Part shown: piece by piece, positions 28,601 to 36,025 of the stretch | Position numbering within the stretch: position 1 is the first letter of the stretch | How the letters are laid out: each line of letters starts with the position of its first letter | Source: a virus | Length of the DNA: 57,793 nucleotides | Reading direction: 5' to 3' (one strand) | IMG/VR virus record: IMGVR_UViG_3300025466_000041 | Location: 1-57,793 of that record | Notes under the pieces: model-generated | What the model saw: the letters and a program-made list of their open reading frames with translations, nothing else | Databases searched by the model: none | What the model was told of the DNA's origin: nothing | Translations under genes and position numbers: made by a program

Positions 28601-31600
28601 GACATCTAGTTTGATTCCAATTGTTAGCCGAGTTAAGAAAGCATTCTTATATAATAAAAATCTTGGAACACTTGTATCTTACTTAGATACTATTGATCCA
28701 TTGCAAGGAAAAATTGCAGGCGTTGCAGATGAAGAAATAAAATATAAATCTTTCTATGATCCTGCGGTGTATTCTGATAATCCAGGATCTGTTAATGTTA
28801 ATGCAGATAACTCAAGTTACTGGTCAAAGAATCAAATTGGTCAGTTATGGTGGAATTTAAGTACCGCCAAGTTTGTTGAATCTTATTTTGATGATGTAAA
28901 TTATAGAAATAATAGTTGGAACAAACTAGCCCCAGGTGCAAGTATAGATATTTACGAATGGGTTGAATCAAAATTATTGCCAGCTCAGTGGGATGCACAA
29001 GCAGATACTCCTGCTGGACTTGCTTTAGGTATAAGCGGTACAAGTTTATATGGCAATAATGTATACAGCGTAAGACAGCAATATAATAATCTTACTAAAG
29101 CATTTGTTAAGACTTATTATTTCTGGGTTAAAAATAAATCAGTAGTTCCGCATGTACCGGGACGTAATATTACAGCATTGGATGTTGCCAGTTTAATTGC
29201 TAACCCTCGCGGACAAAGTTATTCTTACTTGTCTTTGTTAGGTCCGGATTCATTTAGTTTAACTAATACTCGTCAGTATTTGAAAGATAAAGATGTAGTA
29301 CTAGCGGTAGAGTATTGGTTAACAAATAAAACAGATCAGAATATTCATAGTCAATGGAAATTAATTAGTAACGATCCTATTGTGGATTTACCGTTGACAT
29401 TAGAACAAAAATGGTTTGATAGTTTATGCGGTGTTGATTCGGCAGGACGTGGTGTTCCAGATTTGACTCAGCCTCCTAAACTACGATATGGTGTAGAGAA
29501 TCGTCCACGTCAAAGTATGTTTGTAAATCGTATTGAAGCTCTTAAAGAGTTTGTAGAACGTACAAACAGAACATTGATTTTAAATCAAATTAGTGAAAAC
29601 TATAATATTAGTGCTTTAGAAAGCTACGATACTCCTCCAACAGTGATATCAGGTCTATATGATAATACTCTTGACACTGATGCAGAGTTACCATATTTGA
29701 ATATTACATCATTTAGAAAAGCAATTTTAAATCCTGTAATTACTAACGGTACAATTACAAGTATAGATATTACTTTTGCAGGTAGCGGTTATTTAATTGC
29801 ACCTACAGTAACTATCGATAGTCCGGGAAAAAATGCTGTACTTAAAACAACAATTAATAGCCTAGGACAAATTACTAATGTGTCAGTAGTCAGCGGAGGC
29901 TTTGGCTACGATATTAGTAATACAACATTAACAGTAAGAACTTATTGTGTGTTAGTAAAAAGCGATAGTGTTGCCAACAATAATTGGAGTATCTATGCAT
30001 ACGATACTACATCTAAGATATGGTCACGTATACTTACACAAGCATATGATGTGAGAAATTATTGGAATTATGTTGATTGGTATGCAACTGGGTATAGTCA
30101 GTATAGTGCTCCAGATCATGCTGTGGATACATTTGTAGGGTTAAACACTCTTCAATCTAAAATAGGCGAACTAGTAAAAGTTCGTACAGTAAATGCAGGC
30201 GGTTGGTTGTTACTAGAAAAATATGCAAATTCGACCAGTGTTGATTGGACTCAAAGTTATAACATAGTAGGTATACAGAATGGTACAATACAATTAAGTA
30301 CTAAACTTTACAACTTTGAATCTACTAATATTGGTTATGACAGCGACATATTTGATGGCGGAAGTTTTGATGTTGTTGCTAGTACAGAATTAAGAATTAT
30401 TCTTAATACAATTAAAGAAAATATCTTTATTGGTAATTTAAAACAAAACTATTTAGACTTGTTCATTGCTGCAATACACTATGCACATAGTGAACAAGTA
30501 TATATTGATTGGGCATTTAAAACTAGTTTTGTTCGTGCAACACATAATGTAGGTAAGTTAGATCAACCAGTAAACTACCCTGTTGATAATATTGCTAACT
30601 TTGAAGATTATGTTTCAGAAGTTAAACCATACAGAACAAAATTAAGAGAATATATTAGCAACTACACAGGTTTAGAAGTTGGACAAAGTGCCATTACTGA
30701 TTTTGATTTACAACCTGTTTATTCAAATAACAAAGTTGTACCAGTTGATACTATATTTGACGGAACTGGTGTATCTTCTAATAACTCTGTTATACAAACT
30801 TATCCTTGGAAATTCTGGAATGATAATTTAGGATTTGTTGTTACAGATCTTGTTATTATCAGCGGAGGTTCTAATTATATAACTCCTCCACAAGTTATTA
30901 TAACTAGCGAAAGTGGTTCTGGTGCAACAGCTCAGGCATTTATAGTTAATGGTGCTGTAAGTAGAATAGTATTAACTAATCCTGGAACAGGATACTTGTC
31001 TACCCCAACAGTTACTATTTCAGGAGGACTTGGCCCAATAGGAATATCAGCCAGGGTAATTGCTGTTATTGGTAAAGGTGTAGTTCGTGGTTCGTTAATT
31101 GGAATAAAATTTGATAGAACTGACTATACGTATTATAATACAGTATTACAAAAAACACAAACGTTCACTGGTTCTGGTAGCAGATTGCAATGGGCGTTGA
31201 CTTGGGCTCCTGATACACGTATTGGTCAAAATACAGTTACTATCAATGGCATACCTGCACTTAGAGAAAATTATAAACTTTCTGTTATTAAAGCAAAATA
31301 TAACGGCTATACACATTACACTGGAGTTATTACTTTTTTAACACCTCCGTCTAATCAGAGTATTATAGTTGTTACATATAAGATAAATCAATCTTTATTA
31401 AATGCTGTTGACCGCATTCAATATTACTATAATCCAACAAGTGGCCAACTAGGAAAAGATCTTACACAGTTATTAACTGGAACTGATTATGGTGGCGTAC
31501 AAGTTAATGGTTTAGGATTTAATAGTATTCACGGTTGGGATTCAAACCCATTTGGAACTGATACTTGGGATAATTTTGATAGTAATTATACTGACTATTT

Positions 31601-34600
31601 TGTTACAGCTACTGCAGATCAACTTAGATCTTTTACACTACCTTATCAATTGAATCCTGGTACTGAAATAAACGTATATCATGCTGCAAGTACTGAAGAT
31701 AGAACAACCATATCTGCACTGAACTCTAATCAAATTAAATTTGAGTATAATATTTTAGCTACTACCGTAGTTGTAACATCAGTAGTTACAAAAACAGCTG
31801 CAGGACCTACAACTACGTACAACCCAGTAGGAAGTTACTATACTACACTTACTGTTTCCGACGCTACTGGAATTTTAATAGGAATGGCTGTTGTTGGAAC
31901 AGGTTTTACTAGCGGACAAACAGTGACGTATGTTGATTATACTAATAAAACATTAACTTTGAGTAAAGCTCCTGATAGTACACCAACAGGCGTATTAACA
32001 TTTACATATAACTATGCTGGTAGTAATAAACTTACTTTAAATAGCGTTGATGGAATTAATTTAGGAGATGTTGTTACTTCAGATGCTGTATCAGTATTTG
32101 CATACGATACGGTAGTTGAAAATATTGACACTAATACAAATACAATTACATTAGGAACACCAGATTCTTCTACTACTTTAAATGCAAACAATATTAGTGG
32201 TGACGGTCACACAGTTACAATAACGTTTGACACTCAAAAATATGTTCCATTTGAATCTGGTACTACTATTATTGTAACAGGATTTATTCCAAATTCTTAC
32301 AACGGCATTTATAAAGTCACCAATGCATCATTTAATTTTGTAAGTTTTACAAGTTTGTTGCAAGCACCTTCAACTACAATTGGTACTGTAAGTTTAATTT
32401 TAAATTCTGTAATCTTTAAGGATCCTGCACAAATTAATAATTATTATCCAATTGTTAATGGCAATTCGATACAGTTTACTAAACTACTAAAAGATACAAT
32501 CGATATGGTAGTAAATAACGACGGTACAGTAGTATTATTATCTTATGTTCCTGCAATTGGAGCAGAAATTGTTATCACTGGAAAAACAAGTCCTGTAAGA
32601 TTAGACGATCCAAAATTTGGAACAGTGGATCAGAAAAATTCTAAGGCAAAAATGCAAACACCGTTCCCGGTATTTTCAGTTACTGTTACTAGTCCGGGTC
32701 GTTATACTCAGTTGCCTGCAATAACATTTAGCGATTCTGATCTCAATGCTCCAAGTTATACAGCATCAGCAACACCAATAATGAAAGCTGTTGATGTATC
32801 TTATAACGGAAACAATCTCGGAACTGGCTATACTGTTGGCGACATACTAGTAGCAACTCCACAGTATGGTCCTGCTAATGTAACAATGATCAATTCTTCT
32901 ATAGTTAATTCAACACTAGTTGTAGGAACTATAACTTCTGGCGAAATTTATCCAGGAATGATTTTAACCGGATCAGGAATTGCACAATTTGATTCATTAA
33001 TCAGCACAGGAATCCGTGGCGATGGAACAATCGCAACTATCACATTTGCAACTCGTGCTAGTATACCATTTGCATTAGGCCAGTATACAGAAGTATCTGG
33101 ATTTCCTAATGGATTTAACGGAAAATATATAGTTACTGATGTTACTGACCATTCTGTTTCTTATGAAAACACCACGGTGTTATCGCAAACATTTGTAGTT
33201 GGTACAGTTTCTAGCGTTGATATAACATACATTACAGGCCTTGATCCGTCTAGTCATGGAACTGGCAATGGCAGTTTCTGGACATTAAATCGTAAATTAA
33301 CTACCGCTTCGACTACTATTACTGGTTCGAGTGCTGTTATTTTACAAGTAACAAGAACAGCCAGCTTTACAGAAATTGGACCAATTGATGAATTACAAAT
33401 ATTGTCTTCAACAATATATGAAGGTGGAGTTGATGAAGCCAGCCAATCATTAATGGGAGGCACTGGTCAAAATGCAACAATTACTTTAGTTTATGGTGTG
33501 GACTCTGTTGTATTAGCAAATCCAGGTAGTGGATATTTAAATAATCCAACTATTACATTTGAACAAGGTATTGAAACCGCTACAGCAACTGCTACAATTA
33601 GACAAGTGGTTAATTCTTCTACAGCAAATACAGTTGTGACAATATCTGATAGTTATCCAGTGACTGTTGGTGATGAATTTGTTATTCGTCAAGCATCTAG
33701 TGATGGATCAGTTGCACCTGCTGATCAAGATTATGATACATCGATTACTGGCGGCGATTTAGCTTATACTACAGCAACTGGTATTTTAGCAGATGATATT
33801 ATCATTGATGGTGACGGATTAGTAACACCAACATCTAGTCCTGCTCCAGAAGAAGTAATGCCAGGACAAGTAGTTGATACATTGGCTATTAAAGTATACG
33901 ATCAAACATACAATGCTGGAGCAAAAGTTAAAATTGACAACTATGTTGGCGATGGTAGCTTATTAACATTTGCATACAGTCAATTATTAAACAATCCAGG
34001 TGCGATTGTAGTAAAAGTTGATAATGTAATTAAAGTAGCGGGTGTGGATTATAATGTTTCATTTAATCAGAACAGAATTGTTTTTGTTCAACCACCTGCA
34101 GCTAATAAAATTATTAGTATTTTTACTATTGGTATTAATGGTCAAAATATTTTAGACGGTGATTATTTTATTTGTGATGGAATTACATCAGAATTTATCA
34201 CCAGAGCTAAATGGCTGGATACTGTTTCATCTGTAATTTATTTAAATGGTGTATTAGTAAATCCTATATTGTTTAAAACAGACAATACATACTCGTTAGG
34301 CGGTATGATTGGTTTGCGTTTTAGTGTAACTCCTGCAGCAGGATCTGTAATAAACTATATTATCGTAGCAAGTGCTATTCAAACGGTTGCAGTTACGCAA
34401 ACTGAGTTATTACCGTTGTATGCAATACCTCAGAATACATTTAAATTAGATAATCCTGTTGGTGTTGGTTTACCTGCAGAATCAAATATGATTGTAATAG
34501 TTGACAATACTGTATTGGAAGCTCCTGCTAATAGTTATTTTACAATAACATCTGATACGCTTGCTTATACTATTTCAGCTGACCAGTTTACTTTAAATGC

Positions 34601-36020
34601 TGTTCAGTATTCAGATGTTAGGGTGTATATTGATAAAAAGTTAATAGCTTTGAATAAAGAATATGTTGTTGACCTAACTGGCCTTACAGTGACGTTGCGT
34701 AAAAAAATACGTGATAAGAATATAGGAAAACAATTAGTTGTTAGTATTAGAACCAATGCAGAGTATTCTTATGATTCTACAACTGGAGATTTAACATTAA
34801 ATAATTCTTATGATAGCAGTCATAAAATTCAAGTATTAACATCTTATAATCATGATATATTAGATCTTGAAAGAACTACAGTTAATATTTCTTCATTAGT
34901 ATCTTCGATACCAGGATCTGTTGATTATTATCGTTATCAAGATGCAACACGTGGAATTATCAATTTAAATCATACTGTACCTGACGAAGAATATGCTTGG
35001 ATTATTCAAAACGGACGTTTGTTAACTCCGTTAATTGATTATCAGATGCTATCAAATCACCAAAGTGTGCAATTAACAGTTCCACCTGCCCCAACTGATA
35101 AGATTTCAGTGTTATTGTTTAACAACAATGTACCACAACCTGGAATTTCATACATGCAGTTTAAAGACATGTTGAACAGAACTGTTTATAAGAGACTGGC
35201 ACTCAACCGACATACACTATTGGCACAAGAGCTAAATTGGTATGACACACAAATTGTAGTTAAAGATGGAACAGTTTTAACAACACCAAACCCTTCAACT
35301 AACAAACCAGGTGTGATAGAAATTGCCGGTGAACGTATCGAATATTTTAAGAAAGATCTTAATATATTAAGTCAGTTACGTAGGGGAACTTTAGGAACTG
35401 GTGTTAGATCTTATAGTAATGTAGGAACAAGTGTACAAGATATTGGTACAGATTCTACTATCCCGTACAGTGATATTACCGATGTGAGGCCAATTATTTC
35501 AGATGGAGTAACTACAACATTCAATCTAGACCTTGGATTTACATTAGATCCTACTTTTACAGACTATAATTCATTATTTGAAGTATTTGTAGGCGGACAG
35601 GATGACTTAAGAAGATTGAAAAAATATGATTATGTTCATTACAATCCTACTTTAGCTCCTTACAGTCCAACAATTCCTATCTCTGATACAGATCCAGTTG
35701 GTACAATTAAAGACGGCGATGAAAAGTTTGCTAAAGAATTTGTTGTTTCTAATGTAACTACAGCAGGATCAGTAATAACATTGGCAAACGTAGTTACACA
35801 AGGTACTCAAATTACGATAATTAGAAAGAGCGGCCAGTCGTGGGACGGCGACCATTCTGCTAATCCTGTTAATATATTGAATGATGTAAGTAATATTGCA
35901 TCTTTCCTTAAGGCCACTCCGGGTATATGGTATACTGGATTTAACAACAACAGAAAACTAACTATAGATAGTTCTAAAGTAACATTCGACAGCGGTAATG
36001 TAACATTAGACAAAGGATAA
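19638..36020 (+). CDS. Giant modular virion protein, probable baseplate wedge/fibre component (gp7 position)
   Basis: A single 5,460-residue frame, 28% of the window. The N terminus (SPSLNLLPKYFQTPANKKFL, FFKDYIDYINQIGVFGG, SWDPHIDWDKFVNFQNYYWL) resembles, from memory, the very large virion protein next to gp6 in marine T4-like phages; gp7 occupies this position in T4 (1,032 residues). Modules seen: W-x(5)-Y-x-x-G carbohydrate-binding-like repeats near residues 1424, 1552, 1734 and 2223; FG-GAP/beta-propeller blades from about 2140 to 2955; paired 'GSGY-x-x-x-PTVTI' hairpins near 3382, 3742, 3784 and 4631; a TYNPVGS module near 2659 and again near 4060; a TITF...VSGF module near 4189 and 4461. 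The C terminus (GERIEYFKKDLNILSQLRRG, about 5231) is also of the marine T4-like type. It overlaps gp6 by 8 bases. Host-surface binding plus baseplate attachment is the likely role. Confidence 0.75.
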   Translation: MANANNPTGITSPSLNLLPKYFQTPANKKFLQATIDQLFQPGSVTKTSGFIGRENAKAAIGTDNYISAADTTRQNYQLEPGITIRDSLGNVKFFKDYIDYINQIGVFGGNTKSHQRLNSQEFYSWDPHIDWDKFVNFQNYYWLPYGPEVIKIYGQQEKISSTISVELQNEGANNQYVFTPDGFTPDPILKIYKGHTYTFVINSPGNPFSIKLSRSIGSIDRYINRNIDNYAVTDGTITFTVPLDAPSILYYQSETDINLGGSIEVFSIDENSFIDVEKDFLGKQTYKLTDGTAISNGMKVSFGGNVTPASYGKGEYYVDGVGTAIRLVPTSVLEIITPYTIEQTSAFDSTPFESEPFSDATGYASVQDYITINRTSRDHNPWSRYNRWFHQDVIKASCAYNNIAPELDQKARATRPIIEFVSDLKLFNFGTQAITDVDLIDNFTVDVFSTIEGSSGYNIDGVDLVQGHRILVTADIDPLVVNKVYEVTFVDLRHLNSGSKQIHLVEAETPTVGQTAIIKSGKTYYSQMFWFNGTTWVEAQQKTNTNQAPLFDIVDNNGISYGDTSVYNGSTFKGTQLFSYKVGNSINDSVLGFPLSYQNVANIGDIVFNFNLATDSFQYKQTTNLITQKIDVGFLVGQDYAGRPMYQNGWQICNTKTVQAAVRIYKNSKITNNFNLDIFDDITNLSDLVVRIYVNGQRLNSTEWKLVDTTLYKKIVLNTAISLTDVLTIKAFAAQPINSNGYYEIPINLQNNPLNDSMADFTLGEVTDHVNTIVDNIDFIGAFPGESDLRDLGNITQYGTRFVQHSGPLSLSLYHITSENTNVIKAIETARDDYNNFKRNFLSIASNLGIDADPVTMVDLILQKINANKPNTAPYYFTDMVPYGAKLVTDLPVVDGRIKKYPLTTVFNLDTMSNKAVGVYLNQVQLVYGTDYTFDSQGFIDIIHSLVTGDTITTYEYESTDGCFIPSTPTKLGMWPKYEPKKYLDTTLLTPVNIIQGHDGSLVLAYNDYRDDIILELEKRIFNNIKVQYDPTIFDINDIIPSYNRTNDYSRVEFEQVLAPNFYKWTGLIGSDFTKPLSYDIGNPFTYNYKRSTGPTGGKIPGYWRGIYKYLLDTDRPNICPWEMLGFSIMPSWWISVYGPSPYTKDNLVMWQDISEGIIREPGKPLVYQTKYAKPFLMNCIPVDESGNLLNPTITGLANGPITPSVDGDYVFGDVAPVENAWRRSSYYPFSVIAASLLLTPAKTFGTLLDRSRIVRNLAGQLIYKDTGLRLRPMDIILPSIYSSENRVQTSGIINYVIDLILNYIFSNNLASYNSYETDLALMTAQLSYRVGAFTNQDQFNLLLESKTPMSTGNVFIPKEDYSIFLNTSSPVKKLTYSGVMITKLQTGYQVRGYSRTQPYFYYYDFQQSGSAINVGGISQTYSVWTPGQQYIVGSIVEYNNKYYRTVVANTESTFDTQYFQVLPGLPAVGGVDVIFRKIWDRSTLITVPYGTEFSSAQEVVDFLLGYGEYLKNQGFVFDDYNSNLESVLNWETSAKEFLFWSTQNWSTGQEKWSDWKPNQAISYGTILRYNGNYYSAITNIPPSAEFNADDFNKLDGLSAAGASVISLSPSAAAVTFTTTLTVVDDISNKFNNYEIFKVDGTSISPKQMDSYREGNTITYAPRTTDGIYSASFYLIQNEHVVTIKNTDIFNDVIYNPPSGYRRERIKVSGYVTTNWYGGLDIPGFIFDAASVDSWQPWQDYNMGDIILHQGHYYSANKFLAGSDTFVSSDWSVMSKTPSPVIMPNWTNLATQFTDFYSLEVDNFDSQQQKMAQHLIGYQKRQYLENIIQDDVSEFKFYQGMVREKGTQNVLNKLFNVLSSDNAESLMFYEEWALRVGQYGANRAFEDVEFVLDEGNFNSNPQAVALVQHYDSSINDFVIQQAAQDVYLKPAGYNSNPFPVFDDTNPYKPLLRSAGYVNPADVLLSLGTIDELTTQDITKFNNGDCVWVAFEGNSWNVYRYTDMNITVENAIYNPTLKQITISTKYLSGITAGMYIGISQVSQFSGFYKVESVNLNSFVISKTVNGWINPFVEQDRMVVFAMISQRTTSINNLDSVIKKDLLPGEIVWTDDAGSKSWGTWKYNPVYSEFLVNNSFPSDETNFGLRVSVNKKGDMLAVGDNRGNVVTYYRAQSNLSWAEKQLISAPTVSSISDNTPVSAIAFSPDGTWLAVGSKSAGSVSSSYKGEYNSSLDYGSNSIVKLGDSLYRTLTAIQHEYIVTDFSATTTSLGSGAIFDVVVVPTATRVIGDATVPTAGYYNVVIKYGGIGYAPGNKIKISGTQLGGISPDDDLTITIPTDGVTTTSSIKLNAAITISGSPSTLNNGILLAKTTPGVSGSVISGAGATLRIITPPYGYRIAPNSGALGGTRYSIGDTITVLGSQLGGVNVVNDFILTVSSVDQNGAISNFTVNGQPSWQQISYIPSEINRYGQLIESGYFSIGNTYEISVLGTTDWNYIANTTGVTYNVGDTFVARQSGKVLATDLQSGSTYVIIFQGTSNFLLAGASSNAIGTAFIADAPITGTGFVFNGTGVAIEQIKAYDSTTVGQGIVTLYKKNNDNFYSIVDTIISEDPVDNENFGATLVFGQDSLYVGALGGSSYDGLTNNVGRVYKLSYGVQKSVSATYNPVGSSGVTLVVSSTNPIPLYNVSPGMLVTGTGFISGQYVLQILSTTTLILSAPPTGTPDGTITFKTIDWGYNSFLAGTTVGDNFGRNIQVSADNSIIAISTEDGNGNGIVQIFKNGITLQPISGTDVSFGTSLSVSDDGVYIVVGDGTQNGTVNVYKFNGAEYGPTPYQTLVDHYSEIQGHFGNKVAFMNGGKTIAVYSQSGNASITTTFDSYAKTLENNQDNPYLSDTTSQATTPSTYDKNSTLFVQTQIGSGRVDIYDMYGDKWVFSESLQSADTSSDGYGIGFSAGDNTVVVGAPYATDQTHIQSGQVYSYVKPSDKYSWTLDKTSSLIPIVSRVKKAFLYNKNLGTLVSYLDTIDPLQGKIAGVADEEIKYKSFYDPAVYSDNPGSVNVNADNSSYWSKNQIGQLWWNLSTAKFVESYFDDVNYRNNSWNKLAPGASIDIYEWVESKLLPAQWDAQADTPAGLALGISGTSLYGNNVYSVRQQYNNLTKAFVKTYYFWVKNKSVVPHVPGRNITALDVASLIANPRGQSYSYLSLLGPDSFSLTNTRQYLKDKDVVLAVEYWLTNKTDQNIHSQWKLISNDPIVDLPLTLEQKWFDSLCGVDSAGRGVPDLTQPPKLRYGVENRPRQSMFVNRIEALKEFVERTNRTLILNQISENYNISALESYDTPPTVISGLYDNTLDTDAELPYLNITSFRKAILNPVITNGTITSIDITFAGSGYLIAPTVTIDSPGKNAVLKTTINSLGQITNVSVVSGGFGYDISNTTLTVRTYCVLVKSDSVANNNWSIYAYDTTSKIWSRILTQAYDVRNYWNYVDWYATGYSQYSAPDHAVDTFVGLNTLQSKIGELVKVRTVNAGGWLLLEKYANSTSVDWTQSYNIVGIQNGTIQLSTKLYNFESTNIGYDSDIFDGGSFDVVASTELRIILNTIKENIFIGNLKQNYLDLFIAAIHYAHSEQVYIDWAFKTSFVRATHNVGKLDQPVNYPVDNIANFEDYVSEVKPYRTKLREYISNYTGLEVGQSAITDFDLQPVYSNNKVVPVDTIFDGTGVSSNNSVIQTYPWKFWNDNLGFVVTDLVIISGGSNYITPPQVIITSESGSGATAQAFIVNGAVSRIVLTNPGTGYLSTPTVTISGGLGPIGISARVIAVIGKGVVRGSLIGIKFDRTDYTYYNTVLQKTQTFTGSGSRLQWALTWAPDTRIGQNTVTINGIPALRENYKLSVIKAKYNGYTHYTGVITFLTPPSNQSIIVVTYKINQSLLNAVDRIQYYYNPTSGQLGKDLTQLLTGTDYGGVQVNGLGFNSIHGWDSNPFGTDTWDNFDSNYTDYFVTATADQLRSFTLPYQLNPGTEINVYHAASTEDRTTISALNSNQIKFEYNILATTVVVTSVVTKTAAGPTTTYNPVGSYYTTLTVSDATGILIGMAVVGTGFTSGQTVTYVDYTNKTLTLSKAPDSTPTGVLTFTYNYAGSNKLTLNSVDGINLGDVVTSDAVSVFAYDTVVENIDTNTNTITLGTPDSSTTLNANNISGDGHTVTITFDTQKYVPFESGTTIIVTGFIPNSYNGIYKVTNASFNFVSFTSLLQAPSTTIGTVSLILNSVIFKDPAQINNYYPIVNGNSIQFTKLLKDTIDMVVNNDGTVVLLSYVPAIGAEIVITGKTSPVRLDDPKFGTVDQKNSKAKMQTPFPVFSVTVTSPGRYTQLPAITFSDSDLNAPSYTASATPIMKAVDVSYNGNNLGTGYTVGDILVATPQYGPANVTMINSSIVNSTLVVGTITSGEIYPGMILTGSGIAQFDSLISTGIRGDGTIATITFATRASIPFALGQYTEVSGFPNGFNGKYIVTDVTDHSVSYENTTVLSQTFVVGTVSSVDITYITGLDPSSHGTGNGSFWTLNRKLTTASTTITGSSAVILQVTRTASFTEIGPIDELQILSSTIYEGGVDEASQSLMGGTGQNATITLVYGVDSVVLANPGSGYLNNPTITFEQGIETATATATIRQVVNSSTANTVVTISDSYPVTVGDEFVIRQASSDGSVAPADQDYDTSITGGDLAYTTATGILADDIIIDGDGLVTPTSSPAPEEVMPGQVVDTLAIKVYDQTYNAGAKVKIDNYVGDGSLLTFAYSQLLNNPGAIVVKVDNVIKVAGVDYNVSFNQNRIVFVQPPAANKIISIFTIGINGQNILDGDYFICDGITSEFITRAKWLDTVSSVIYLNGVLVNPILFKTDNTYSLGGMIGLRFSVTPAAGSVINYIIVASAIQTVAVTQTELLPLYAIPQNTFKLDNPVGVGLPAESNMIVIVDNTVLEAPANSYFTITSDTLAYTISADQFTLNAVQYSDVRVYIDKKLIALNKEYVVDLTGLTVTLRKKIRDKNIGKQLVVSIRTNAEYSYDSTTGDLTLNNSYDSSHKIQVLTSYNHDILDLERTTVNISSLVSSIPGSVDYYRYQDATRGIINLNHTVPDEEYAWIIQNGRLLTPLIDYQMLSNHQSVQLTVPPAPTDKISVLLFNNNVPQPGISYMQFKDMLNRTVYKRLALNRHTLLAQELNWYDTQIVVKDGTVLTTPNPSTNKPGVIEIAGERIEYFKKDLNILSQLRRGTLGTGVRSYSNVGTSVQDIGTDSTIPYSDITDVRPIISDGVTTTFNLDLGFTLDPTFTDYNSLFEVFVGGQDDLRRLKKYDYVHYNPTLAPYSPTIPISDTDPVGTIKDGDEKFAKEFVVSNVTTAGSVITLANVVTQGTQITIIRKSGQSWDGDHSANPVNILNDVSNIASFLKATPGIWYTGFNNNRKLTIDSSKVTFDSGNVTLDKG

Positions 36021-36025
36021 AAAAA

